A stretch of DNA of 64,000 nucleotides from Streptomyces phaeofaciens. GTDB taxonomy: Bacteria > Actinomycetota > Actinomycetes > Streptomycetales > Streptomycetaceae. The position numbers and the translations under genes are program-made. A model generated the notes under the pieces. That model was not told the DNA's origin. It did no database searches and saw only the letters and a program-made list of their open reading frames with translations. How positions within the stretch are numbered: the first letter of the stretch is position 1; each line of letters begins with the position of its first letter. Shown piece by piece: positions 32,620 to 41,498 of the stretch. The DNA lies in the NCBI RefSeq assembly GCF_014648915.1, contig NZ_BMSA01000015.1, positions 1-64,000 of the forward strand, written 5' to 3'.

Positions 32620-33882
32620 ATGCCCGCACCCACCCCGCCCGCCGCCACCGGCACCCCCTCCGCCCCGTCCCCCGCCTCCCGACTCGATGTCGCCGGGGAC
32701 CTGTTGGCCCTGCTGCGCGACTCGACCACCGAACCGCGCCCCGACATCCAGCTGGAGGCCCTGACCCTGGCCGTCGCCGCCGATCTGCCGGTGCTCCTGT
32801 GGGGCGAGCCGGGGATCGGCAAGACCGCCGCCCTCACCCAGCTCGCGGCGGCCCTCGACCTGCCGCTGACCACCGTGATCGCCAGCGTGCACGAGCCGTC
32901 CGACTTCTCCGGCCTGCCGGTCGTCGGAGACGATCCCGCGGAGCAGGGCGTTCCGATGGCCCCGCCGGACTGGGCGGTGCGGCTGGTCCGGGCCGGCCGG
33001 GGACTGCTCTTCCTGGACGAGCTGTCCACCGCGCCGCCCGCCGTGCAGGCCGCGCTGCTCCGGCTGGTGCTGGAGCGGCGGATCGGCTCCCTGCGGTTGC
33101 CGCCCGGCGTCCGGATCGTGGCCGCCGCCAATCCGCGGTCCTCGGCGGCGGACGGATGGGAGCTGAGCCCGCCGCTCGCCAACCGGTTCGTGCATCTCCA
33201 GTGGACCCACGACCACGACGTCGTCGTCCGCGGACTCGGCGGCACCTGGCCCCGGGCGACACTGCCCCGGCTGGACCCGGCAAGGCTCACGGAGGCCGTG
33301 GACTTCGCGCGCCGCGCGGTGTGCGGGCTGCTCGCCGCCCGGCCGACGCTGGTGCACCGGCTGCCCAGCGCCGAGACCCGCCGGGGCGGGCCCTGGCCGT
33401 CGCCCCGGAGCTGGGACATGACGCTGAGCCTGATCGCCTTCGCGACGGCGGCCGGTTCGTCCCGGGACGTGCTCTCCCTGCTGGTGCGGGGCACGGTCGG
33501 GGACGGTCCCGGGCTGGAACTGCTGGCGAGCGTGGACCGGATGGACCTCCCCGACCCCGAGGCGGTGCTCGCCGACCCGGCGGGTGCCGAGCTGCCCGAG
33601 CGCGGCGATCTGCGCCAGGCCGTCCTGGACGGTGTGGTGGCTGCGGTCCGGGGACGTCCGGAGAAGGCGCGCTGGGACGCGGCGTGGGCGGTGCTGGTCC
33701 GCGCGCTGGAGACCGGCGCCCCGGACCTGGTGGTCGTCCCCGCGACCACCCTCGCCGCGCTGCGCCGGGAGGAGTGGGACGTCCCGGAGTCGATCGAGCG
33801 GCTCGCCGGTGTGGTGTCACTGTCCCGCCGGGCGGACCACGCGGCGGCCCGGTCGACGGTCGGCGCGAAGGCGGGCCGATGA
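32620..33882 (+). CDS. MoxR-type AAA+ ATPase
   Basis: 420 residues. Walker A GEPGIGKT (62-69), Walker B LLFLDEL (129-135), and sensor 1 region VAAANPR (~167-173); the arrangement and the HEPSDFSGLP segment are of the MoxR/RavA clade of AAA+ ATPases. These act as chaperones that, with VWA partners, insert metals or remodel protein complexes. The Pro/Ala-rich first 20 residues are disordered. AAAGGTGATCGACC precedes the ATG. Its stop overlaps the VWA gene start by 4 bp (ATGA), fixing it as the VWA partner. A post-AAA helical region begins near residue 220. Confidence 0.92.
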   Translation: MPAPTPPAATGTPSAPSPASRLDVAGDLLALLRDSTTEPRPDIQLEALTLAVAADLPVLLWGEPGIGKTAALTQLAAALDLPLTTVIASVHEPSDFSGLPVVGDDPAEQGVPMAPPDWAVRLVRAGRGLLFLDELSTAPPAVQAALLRLVLERRIGSLRLPPGVRIVAAANPRSSAADGWELSPPLANRFVHLQWTHDHDVVVRGLGGTWPRATLPRLDPARLTEAVDFARRAVCGLLAARPTLVHRLPSAETRRGGPWPSPRSWDMTLSLIAFATAAGSSRDVLSLLVRGTVGDGPGLELLASVDRMDLPDPEAVLADPAGAELPERGDLRQAVLDGVVAAVRGRPEKARWDAAWAVLVRALETGAPDLVVVPATTLAALRREEWDVPESIERLAGVVSLSRRADHAAARSTVGAKAGR

Positions 33883-35189
33883 CGAGGGAGGAACCCCGGT
33901 CGGCCGAGGTGCCGACGACGACGGATGCGCGGGGCACCCCCGAGCCGCGGACGACCCTCGACCTCGACAAGCTCTTCGCCGCCCGGCTGCACGCCGCCCG
34001 GGCCCGGCCCTATCTGGCGACGGCGCTGTTCGCGCTGCACACCGTGGAGTCACGGCATGTGCCGACGATGGCCGTCGACCGGCACTGGCGGTGCTACGTC
34101 TCGCCGGGGTTCGTGGACCGGACGCCGGTGGAGGAACTGGCCGGGGTGTGGGTGCACGAGGTGTCCCACCTGCTGCGCGACCACCACGGGCGCAGCGACC
34201 GGGTGGCGCGCGAGCGCGGGCTGACCGGACCGGCGGAACGGCTGCGGATGAACATCGCCGCGGACTGCGAGATCAACGACGACGTGTTCGGGGACGGGCT
34301 GCTCGTACCGGAGGGCGCCGTCCACCCGTCCTTCCTGAACCTGACGCCGGGCCGGCTCATGGAGGACTATCTGCGCGAGTTCCGGCTCGGACGGCACACC
34401 GAGAGCCTGGCCTGGCTGGACTGCGGCAGCGGCGCCGACGGGCTGGACCGGGAGTGGGAGCTGGGCCCGGACGGGGCGAACGGCCTGAGCGCGCAGGAGC
34501 GGGACGCGGTGCGGTTCCGGGTGGCGCAGGGCATCAAGGCCCGGCCGGGCAGTACACCGGAGGCATGGCAGCGGTGGGCGGAGGAGGCGTTCCATCCGCC
34601 GCAGCCGTGGCGGGAGCTGCTGGGAGCGGCCGTGCGCTCGGCGGCCTCCGGACCCGGCGTGGGCGAGGACTACACGTACGGCCGGCCGTCGCGGCGCTCC
34701 GCGTCCGTGCCCGGCGCGGTGCTGCCGAGTCTGCGGCGCAGGCCGCCGCGGGTCTGCGTGGTCATCGACACGTCCGGGTCGGTCAGCGACGCCGAGCTGG
34801 GCAGCGCTCTGCTGGAGGTCGCGGCGATCTCGCGGGCCGTGGGCGGGCGGCGGGATCTGGTGAGCGTGGTGCCGTGCGACGCGGCGGCCCGGGTGGTGCA
34901 CCCGCTGTGCCGGGGCGAGGGCATTCCGCTGGTGGGCGGCGGGGGCACCGATCTCCGCTCGGGGTTCGCCGAGGCGCTGCGGTCCCGGCCCCGGCCGGAT
35001 GTCGTCGTCGCCCTGACCGACGGCCAGACGCCGTGGCCGAGCGCCCCGCCGCCCTGCCGGACGGTGGTGGGCCTGTTCCCCCGGCCCTCGGTCCCGCACC
35101 GCTACGAGGACGATCCGGACTACGAGCCGGAGGCGCCGCCCGCCTGGGCCAGGGTGGTGGAGATCGGCCAGGGTCCCGGCTCCCGGTGA
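33879..35189 (+). CDS. VWA-like protein with N-terminal HExxH (DUF2201 type)
   Basis: 436 residues. The N-terminal half carries a zincin-like motif, VHEVSHLLRDHH (His 93, Glu 94, His 97, further His at 102/103), followed by NIAADCEIND. The C-terminal half is a VWA domain with an intact MIDAS: DTSGS (~296) and a later TDG (~381). The combination matches the VWA-like/DUF2201 (metallopeptidase-like) family found with MoxR ATPases. Whether the HExxH is catalytic is untested. Start ATG 33879 overlaps the MoxR stop. It is the last gene of the operon; the GH15 gene starts 83 bp later with its own ribosome site. Confidence 0.9.
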   Translation: MTREEPRSAEVPTTTDARGTPEPRTTLDLDKLFAARLHAARARPYLATALFALHTVESRHVPTMAVDRHWRCYVSPGFVDRTPVEELAGVWVHEVSHLLRDHHGRSDRVARERGLTGPAERLRMNIAADCEINDDVFGDGLLVPEGAVHPSFLNLTPGRLMEDYLREFRLGRHTESLAWLDCGSGADGLDREWELGPDGANGLSAQERDAVRFRVAQGIKARPGSTPEAWQRWAEEAFHPPQPWRELLGAAVRSAASGPGVGEDYTYGRPSRRSASVPGAVLPSLRRRPPRVCVVIDTSGSVSDAELGSALLEVAAISRAVGGRRDLVSVVPCDAAARVVHPLCRGEGIPLVGGGGTDLRSGFAEALRSRPRPDVVVALTDGQTPWPSAPPPCRTVVGLFPRPSVPHRYEDDPDYEPEAPPAWARVVEIGQGPGSR

Positions 35190-35272
35190 GCCCGCGCGCC
35201 GTTCCCGACGCCTTCGGCGCCGATCGCGCCTAGGCTGGATGTCCCAGTGCGGGTCGGGCCAGGGAGACTGCG

Positions 35273-37111
35273 ATGACGTACGCGTCGGACGACGACCGCT
35301 CAGCACGCCGGGACGGCCGCTATCTCCCGGTCGCCGACCACGGGCTGATCGGCGATCTGCGCAGCGTGGCCCTGGTGGGGACGGACGGCACGATCGACTG
35401 GTACTGCTGTCCCTCCTTCGACTCGCCGAGCGTCTTCGGCTCGATCCTGGACGCCGAACGCGGCGGTTCCTTCGCGCTGACGGCGGCGGTCCCGGCGCGC
35501 ACCAAGCAGTTCTACTTCCCCGACACGAACGTCCTGATCACCCGGTTCTTCACCGAGGACGGCGTCGGCGAGGTGCAGGACTTCATGCCGTTGAGCGGCG
35601 GGACGGGCGAGGCGGAGCGGCACCGGCTGATCCGGCGCGTGCTGTGCGTCCGCGGCTCGCTCCCGTTCCGTGTCCGGGTGGCCCCGCGGTTCGACTACGG
35701 CGCCCGCCCGCACGCCCTCCGCCAGGAGGGCGACATGGCGGTCTTCGCGTCCGACGGACTGTCCCTGGCCCTGACCTCCACCGTGGCCCTGGAGGCCGAC
35801 GGGCCGGACGTGTGCGCGGAGTTCAAGCTCGCCGAGGGCGAGTCGGCGGTGTTCGCCCTCGACCAGATCAGCGGTGAGGTGGCGCCACGCCGGTGCGCGC
35901 GCACCGAGGCGGAGGAGCAGTTCGCCGCGACGGTGGCGTACTGGCGGCGCTGGCTGGCCGCCTCCCGGTACCGGGGCCGCTGGCGGGAGATGGTGCACCG
36001 CTCGGCCCTCACCCTGAAGCTGCTCACCTACGCGCCCACCGGGGCGATCGTCGCCGCGCCGACCACGAGCCTGCCCGAGCAACTGGGCGGCGAGCGCAAC
36101 TGGGACTACCGGTACGTCTGGGTGCGCGACGCCGCGTTCTGCGTCTACGCGCTGCTGCGGCTGGGGTTCACCGGCGAGGCCGAGGCGTTCATGGAGTTCG
36201 TGACCCGGCACATCAGCCCGGGCGACGGAAAGCCCTCCGGCCCGCTCCAGATCATGTACGGCATCGACGGGCGCACGGATCTGACGGAGACCGAACTCGG
36301 CCATCTGGAGGGGCACCGGGGCTCCGCGCCGGTGCGGGTCGGCAACGCCGCCGCGGACCAGCTCCAGCTCGACATCTACGGCGCGCTGATCGACTCCATC
36401 TATCTGTACGACAAGTGGGCCGAACCGGTCTCCAGCGCGCAGTGGGACGATGTGTGCGCCCTGGTGGACTGGGTCTGCGAGCACTGGGACCAGCCGGACG
36501 AGGGTGTCTGGGAGACCCGCGGCGGCCGCAAGAACTTCCTGTACTCGCGCCTGATGTGCTGGGTGGCGATCGAGCGGGCCATCCGGATGGCCAACCGGCG
36601 CGGCCTGCCCGCCGATCTGGCCCGCTGGCAGGAGAGCCGCGACACGATCTACCGGCGTATCCACACCCGGGGCTGGTCCGAGACCCGCCGGGCCTTCGTG
36701 CAGCACGAGGACGGGGACGTGCTGGACGCGGCGGTGCTGATGATGCCGCTGGCCAAGTTCATCGCCCCGACCGACCCCAAGTGGCTGTCCACCCTGGACG
36801 CGCTCACCCAGGACCTGGTGTCGGACTCCCTCGTCTACCGCTACGACCCGCGCTCCAGCCCCGACGGACTCCACGGCGACGAGGGCACGTTCTCCATCTG
36901 CTCCTTCTGGTACGTCGAGGCCCTGGTGCACGCCGGACGGCTGGACGAGGCCCGGCTGGCCTTCGAGAAGATGCTGACCTACGCCAACCATCTCGGCCTG
37001 TACGCCGAGGAGATCAGCCACACCGGCGAGCAACAGGGCAACTTCCCGCAGGCGTTCACCCATCTGGCGCTGATCAGCGCGGCGTTCAACCTGGACCGGG
37101 CGCTGGGCTGA
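35273..37111 (+). CDS. GH15 glucoamylase/trehalase-like glycoside hydrolase
   Basis: 612 residues, no signal peptide. An N-terminal beta-domain (LIGDLRSVALVGTDGTIDWYCCPSFDSPSVFG, split here by motif) is followed by an (alpha/alpha)6 barrel with RNWDYRYVWVRDAA at ~274, WETRGG at ~413 and EEISHTGEQQGNFPQAF at ~579. The two conserved Glu positions for acid and base catalysis are in those last two motifs. Intracellular actinobacterial members of this group include trehalases and uncharacterised glucoamylase-like enzymes. AGGGAG precedes the ATG, and TAGGCT at ~35231 may be a -10 box. It may work with the GH13 enzyme at 29427 on storage alpha-glucan or trehalose, but that is inference. Confidence 0.9.
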   Translation: MTYASDDDRSARRDGRYLPVADHGLIGDLRSVALVGTDGTIDWYCCPSFDSPSVFGSILDAERGGSFALTAAVPARTKQFYFPDTNVLITRFFTEDGVGEVQDFMPLSGGTGEAERHRLIRRVLCVRGSLPFRVRVAPRFDYGARPHALRQEGDMAVFASDGLSLALTSTVALEADGPDVCAEFKLAEGESAVFALDQISGEVAPRRCARTEAEEQFAATVAYWRRWLAASRYRGRWREMVHRSALTLKLLTYAPTGAIVAAPTTSLPEQLGGERNWDYRYVWVRDAAFCVYALLRLGFTGEAEAFMEFVTRHISPGDGKPSGPLQIMYGIDGRTDLTETELGHLEGHRGSAPVRVGNAAADQLQLDIYGALIDSIYLYDKWAEPVSSAQWDDVCALVDWVCEHWDQPDEGVWETRGGRKNFLYSRLMCWVAIERAIRMANRRGLPADLARWQESRDTIYRRIHTRGWSETRRAFVQHEDGDVLDAAVLMMPLAKFIAPTDPKWLSTLDALTQDLVSDSLVYRYDPRSSPDGLHGDEGTFSICSFWYVEALVHAGRLDEARLAFEKMLTYANHLGLYAEEISHTGEQQGNFPQAFTHLALISAAFNLDRALG

Positions 37112-37123
37112 CCCGCCGTCCGC

Positions 37124-38764
37124 TCAGTGCCCGCGGAACGCCTCCTCCAGCCACCACGACCCCCGGTCGGCCACCACCTTGGCGTCGACGAGCAGGGGTG
37201 CCGAGCGGGGACCGGCGAGCCAGTCCTCGACGGCCCGCAGGTCGCCCGGGGTGCGTACGGTGACCGCTTCGAAGCCGTATCCCCGGGCCACGGCGGCGAT
37301 GTCCGTCGCCGGGAACTCGACCGTGCCGAGGGGATGGCCGTGGGGTCCGAAGTGGTGCACCTCGGCGCCGTAGGCGTCGTCGTTGTGGACGACGACCAGC
37401 ATCGGCAGCCCGAGCCTGCGGACGGTGTCGAGTTCGCCGGCCCCCATCAGCGCGCCGCCGTCCCCGAGCACGGCGACCGCCAGCCGGTCCGGGCGGGCCA
37501 GGGCCGCGCCGATGGCGGTGGCGAGGCCCAGGCCGATCGACTGGAATGCCTGGGTGAAGCAGAGGCCGTTCTCGTCCGGCACCGAGAGGTACATGGTCGG
37601 GTAGCCCATGAAGTTCCCGGAGTCCACGCCGATCACCCGCTCCGCGGGCAGGAGGTCGTCGAGGCCGATGTTCAGGGTGCGCGGGTCGATGCGCTCCGCG
37701 TCGCCGGTGTCCTCGTACGGCACGTCCCGCCACAGCAGCCGGGCGGCTACCGCCTCGGCGATCTCGGCGGTCCGCCGGCCGGGGCGCCGCGGGCCGGCGG
37801 TGTCGAGGGCACGTCGCGCGGTGCGTTCGACGTCGCCGGTGACACCCAGCCGGATCTCCCGGTGGACGCCGAGCGCCGAAGGGTCGTCGTCCACCTGGAC
37901 CACGGTCGTGCCGGGCCCGATCAGGGTGCCGTGCCGCATGGTCCACATGTTGAGGGCGCAGCCCCAGCCCACGATCAGGTCCGAGTCCGCGATCAGTTCG
38001 GCCGCCAGGGGCGAGGCGAATCCGCCGGACACGTCGAGCGACCACGGGTTGCCGTGGAAGAGGCCGCGGGCCACCGCCGAGGTCGCCAGCAGGGCGCCGT
38101 AACGGTCGGCGAGGGCCTCCAGGGCGTCCCTGGCACCGGGCGAGCGGGCGCCCCGGCCGGCCACGAAGACCGGCCGCCGGGACCGTTCGAGAAGCCGGGC
38201 GAGCGCCGTCACGTCCGCCGCCGTCGGCTCGACCGGCTGCCGGGCGGGAGGCGGCGCGGCCCGCCCGGGCGCGTCGTCGGGCACGTCCAGGGCCTGCACG
38301 GCCAGGGGGAGGTTGAGGAGCACGGTGCGCCGGTCGTGCGTGGCGCGCCGGACGGCGTCCAGGGCCTGTGCCACCGCCTCCCCCGCGGTGGTGATCCGCA
38401 GCGGTACCGCGCCCACCGCCCGGGCCAGCGCCTCCTGGTCGATGTGGAAGTTGGAGCGCGGCTCGGTGACCTCCGCCGCCAGCACCAGCAGCGGGGTACG
38501 GCTCTTGGCCGCCTCGGCGACGCCGGTCAGGGCGTTGGTCAGACCGGGCCCCTGGTGCACGCTCAGCGCGGCCACGGTGCCGCTGACCCGCGCGTACGCG
38601 TCGGCCATCGTGGCCGCGCCGCCCTCGTGCCGGGCGGCGACGAAGCGCGCCCCGGCGGCGACCAGGGCGTTGGTGAGATGGAAGTTGCCGGATCCGACCA
38701 CACCGAAGACCTGCCGGACCCCGGCGGCGGCCAGGGCGCGTCCGACGGCCTCCGCGACCTTCAC
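37124..38764 (-). CDS. Thiamine diphosphate-binding enzyme (acetolactate synthase-like)
   Basis: 546 residues with the three ThDP-enzyme domains: pyrimidine-binding domain with catalytic Glu in RHEGGAATMADAYA (~45), central domain, and PP-binding domain with GDGGALMG...N (~428-455). The family includes acetolactate synthases, benzoylformate decarboxylases and other 2-keto-acid enzymes; I cannot name the substrate. The start is GTG 38764: its GTGA overlaps the stop codon of the cyclase-family gene upstream, so the pair is translationally coupled. The product of the cyclase is likely a precursor of the ThDP substrate, such as an amide hydrolysed to a keto acid or its amine. Confidence 0.88.
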   Translation of the reverse strand: MKVAEAVGRALAAAGVRQVFGVVGSGNFHLTNALVAAGARFVAARHEGGAATMADAYARVSGTVAALSVHQGPGLTNALTGVAEAAKSRTPLLVLAAEVTEPRSNFHIDQEALARAVGAVPLRITTAGEAVAQALDAVRRATHDRRTVLLNLPLAVQALDVPDDAPGRAAPPPARQPVEPTAADVTALARLLERSRRPVFVAGRGARSPGARDALEALADRYGALLATSAVARGLFHGNPWSLDVSGGFASPLAAELIADSDLIVGWGCALNMWTMRHGTLIGPGTTVVQVDDDPSALGVHREIRLGVTGDVERTARRALDTAGPRRPGRRTAEIAEAVAARLLWRDVPYEDTGDAERIDPRTLNIGLDDLLPAERVIGVDSGNFMGYPTMYLSVPDENGLCFTQAFQSIGLGLATAIGAALARPDRLAVAVLGDGGALMGAGELDTVRRLGLPMLVVVHNDDAYGAEVHHFGPHGHPLGTVEFPATDIAAVARGYGFEAVTVRTPGDLRAVEDWLAGPRSAPLLVDAKVVADRGSWWLEEAFRGH

Positions 38765-39546
38765 GGGCGCTCCACCAGCGCGAGCACCCGGGCGGGCGCC
38801 CCGGATCCGGTGACGATGGGCAGCGGCCCGGCGACGACGACACTTCCGGTGGGCGGCAGCATGCCGAGATTCCGCAGCTGGGTCAGCCCGTACTTGCCGC
38901 TGCCCATCAGGTGGGAGTGGCAGGGGAAGGCCGGGTCGAAGCCGTGGGCCCGGCCGGCGTCGGTGCCCACCGTCTCGACCCCGAGGCCGATCACGGGCGC
39001 CTCCTCGGCCACCCAGCGGGCGCACTCCGGCGAGAGGCCGGGGGTGTGCGGGCCGTTCTCGTCGGCGTTGAGGAACGTCTCCTGGGAGTGGGCGCGGGCG
39101 TCCCAGCCGGTCCGCAGCAACAGCCAGCCGTCCTCGGGCAGCGGCCCGTGCTCGGCCTCCCAGGCCTTCACGTGGTCGACCTCCACGAGGAAGTCCGGGT
39201 CGGTCCGCGCCTCGGCGGTGAAGTCCAGCACGGCGGCCGGTGCGATCAGCCGGCCCGCCGGTACGGACGCCACGTCGTCGAGGTCCTTGCCGGTCACCCA
39301 GTGGTTCGGGGCGTCGAAGTGGGTGCCGGTGTGCTCGCCGCTGCGGAAGTTGTTCCAGTACCAGGCCGGCCCCCGGTCGTCGTAGCGGCTGATCTCCTCC
39401 AGCTCGAACACCGCCGTCTGCCCGAACGGGGGCGGCAGCTGGATCACCGGTGTCCCCGACGACAGCGGGGAGGTCAGATCGACCACGTCGATCGACCCGC
39501 CGCGCAACGCGGACACCAGCGCGGCGAGAACGGACGGCTCGGGCAT
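38761..39546 (-). CDS. Cyclase-family metal-dependent hydrolase (kynurenine formamidase-like)
   Basis: 261 residues. The metal-binding motif HTGTHFDAPNHW (His 72 to Trp 83) is the signature of the cyclase family, which includes kynurenine formamidase and isatin hydrolase. Strong Shine-Dalgarno AGGAGG lies 5 bp before ATG 39546. It is coupled (GTGA overlap) to the downstream ThDP enzyme and divergent from a small lipoprotein gene. Formamidase or isatin-hydrolase chemistry plus a ThDP decarboxylase suggests breakdown of an aromatic keto-amide-type compound. A second, diverged paralogue is at 47442. Confidence 0.85.
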   Translation of the reverse strand: MPEPSVLAALVSALRGGSIDVVDLTSPLSSGTPVIQLPPPFGQTAVFELEEISRYDDRGPAWYWNNFRSGEHTGTHFDAPNHWVTGKDLDDVASVPAGRLIAPAAVLDFTAEARTDPDFLVEVDHVKAWEAEHGPLPEDGWLLLRTGWDARAHSQETFLNADENGPHTPGLSPECARWVAEEAPVIGLGVETVGTDAGRAHGFDPAFPCHSHLMGSGKYGLTQLRNLGMLPPTGSVVVAGPLPIVTGSGAPARVLALVERP

Positions 39547-39639
39547 CGGACCTCCTGGGCGGAACACGGACTCGCGACGGGACTCACAGCATGACAGTCT
39601 GATGTGACGGTTCTTCAGCGATCGGCACGGTGGGGGGAC

Positions 39640-40218
39640 ATGGTGCTCGCGAGGGGTACGGCCAGGGCGACGGTGGTGGCGGTGTGCGCGTCCGGTGTGC
39701 TGACCCTGGCCGGCTGCTCCTCGGGGGGCGACGGGAACGACGGGGGCACCGCGGACGCGAAGGACACGGCGTCCGCCACGGTCTCCGCGTCCCCTTCCAC
39801 GCCCCCTTCGCCCTCTCCCTCGTCCTCGCCCTCCGCCTCGGTCCCGGTCTCCGCGACGCCGACGCCGGTGCCCGTCACCGGGCCCGGCCGGACACTGGTG
39901 ACGATGACGGTCACCGGCGGTTTCGCCGGCGTCCACCACGAGGTGGTCCTGCGCGGCGACGGCACCGTACGCACCACCGACCGGGGCGGGGCCACGGTGC
40001 ACGACCTCACCGACGCCCGGTTCACCGAGCTGCGCACGCTGCTGGGGGACCCCGCGCTGGACGACGTCCCCGACATCTCGACGGGCCAGGGGGCGGCCGA
40101 CATGTTCCAGTACCTCCTGCGCTTCGACGGCCGTACGGTCATGACCGACCGCACCTCGGCGCAGCCCGCGCTCGACGCGCTGATCGACGCCCTGAGCGAG
40201 TTTCTGCCGTCGGACTGA
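39640..40218 (+). CDS. Small lipoprotein, unknown function
   Basis: 192 residues. A lipobox LTLAGC at Cys 26 follows a hydrophobic segment. Next come a Ser/Pro/Thr linker (~45-90, SPSTPPSPSPSSSPSAS) typical of cell-wall-spanning stalks and a compact beta domain (~95-192, MTVTGGFAGVHHEVVLRGDG), resembling small secreted actinobacterial domains but not assigned. It starts at ATG 39640 behind GGGGGG; an upstream in-frame ATG at 39604 would remove the normal lipoprotein n-region. It is convergent with the sugar-binding protein gene, 7 bp apart. Confidence 0.8.
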   Translation: MVLARGTARATVVAVCASGVLTLAGCSSGGDGNDGGTADAKDTASATVSASPSTPPSPSPSSSPSASVPVSATPTPVPVTGPGRTLVTMTVTGGFAGVHHEVVLRGDGTVRTTDRGGATVHDLTDARFTELRTLLGDPALDDVPDISTGQGAADMFQYLLRFDGRTVMTDRTSAQPALDALIDALSEFLPSD

Positions 40219-40225
40219 CCCCATG

Positions 40226-41410
40226 TCACCTGCCCCAGATCGCGCGGTACGCCTCCCGGTAGCCCGAGGGGTCCCAGGCCGTGGCGCCCTCGCTGTTGGC
40301 GGCCGTGGCGATGTGCACGGGGGCCGTGTAGCCGGTGGCGGGGTCGCCGGAGAAGGCGCGGTTGAACTCGTCGACGATCTGCCAGCCCTGCTGGGACAGC
40401 GGCTCGGGCACGGTGGCGGCCTGGTACTGCTCGCTGTTGATCCGCTGGAAGGCGGACGGGTCGCCGTCCCCCGCGCCGATGTTGCGGGGTGGTCCCGCGC
40501 CCTTCGCGCCGGCCGCGCGGAAGGCCGGGGCCGCGTCGGCGAAGTAGAGGTCGTTGATGGCCACGGAGTGGGTCCACGCGCTCCCGAACCGGGCGAGGAG
40601 GGAGGAGATCTCAGGCGGGGTGCGGGTGCTCGCGTCCGGGATCGGGATGTTCTCGTAGGCCAGGAGCCGCACGCCCCGGCAGGTGGCGAGTTCGTCCCTG
40701 ATCAGCTCGGACTTGTTCCGGGCGAAGGGGATCGAGGCGTCGGTGATGACCACGGCCCCGGCGCGCCCGCCGGAGTCCGCGATGACCCACTGCGCGCTGA
40801 TCCGGGCCACCTCCTCGACGCGGGTGGTGACGTTGGTGAAGAGCGGGGGCCGGCCGCTGGGGCCGGGGGCGGCGACCGCGTGCCAGCCGATGAGCGGGAT
40901 GCCCTGCTCGTCGGCGCGCGTGACCTGCCGTGATGTCGCGTTGGGGTCGAACCCGCCGATCACGATGCCCGAGGGCCTGAGGGCCACGGCCTCGCTCATC
41001 GCCGCCTGGATTCCTGCGGGCGTACCGCCGCCGTCGATCACCCGGACGTTCCATCCGATGACCCGCGCGGCCTCCTCCACCCCGTCGGCGGCGCCCGCGA
41101 CACCGGGGTTGGTCATGGTCTGGGCCACATAGACGAGCGTCTTGCCGGTCACCGCCCGGGGGCCGGTGGTCGGTCCGCTCCAGGGCACGTCGGTCGCCTG
41201 CGCCCGGGTGACGGCGGCCCGGGCCCGGCTGTGGGCGGCGGGGCAGCCGCTCGGGCCGGTGGCCGACTCCTCGGTTCCGCGCGACGATCCGCGTTCGCAT
41301 CCGGCCAGGACGCTCGCCGCGGCCAGCAGGGCGCAGCAGGCGAGCAGCACCGTGCGGGCCGTGCCGGGGGTGCCATGGGTGCCGGAGGTGGCGCTGCGGT
41401 GGCCGTCCAC
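40226..41410 (-). CDS. Ribose-type sugar ABC transporter substrate-binding lipoprotein
   Basis: 394 residues. Lipobox SVLAGC (Cys 38), then a periplasmic-binding-protein type I fold (TLVYVAQTMTNPGVAGAADGVEEAA; GIVIGGFDPNATSRQV; GIPLIGWHAV), as in RbsB-like proteins. It presents an unknown sugar or polyol to the permease. The start is GTG 41410 with GAGGAG 7 bp before it; the frame upstream of it is open but carries no family sequence. Order on the minus strand is ATPase, permease, binding protein. Confidence 0.88.
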   Translation of the reverse strand: MDGHRSATSGTHGTPGTARTVLLACCALLAAASVLAGCERGSSRGTEESATGPSGCPAAHSRARAAVTRAQATDVPWSGPTTGPRAVTGKTLVYVAQTMTNPGVAGAADGVEEAARVIGWNVRVIDGGGTPAGIQAAMSEAVALRPSGIVIGGFDPNATSRQVTRADEQGIPLIGWHAVAAPGPSGRPPLFTNVTTRVEEVARISAQWVIADSGGRAGAVVITDASIPFARNKSELIRDELATCRGVRLLAYENIPIPDASTRTPPEISSLLARFGSAWTHSVAINDLYFADAAPAFRAAGAKGAGPPRNIGAGDGDPSAFQRINSEQYQAATVPEPLSQQGWQIVDEFNRAFSGDPATGYTAPVHIATAANSEGATAWDPSGYREAYRAIWGR

Positions 41411-41498
41411 GGGGACTCCTCGTGGGGGAACGAGCGGGAGAGCGAGGGGCAGGGTGGGGGCGGAGTGAGGGGCAGGGGGTGGGGGCGAACGCGGGCGG

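Noticed and set aside
31107..34040. A 977-codon open frame on the minus strand
   Set aside because: It is antisense to the unknown protein and MoxR gene, both of which have clear starts and, for MoxR, motifs.
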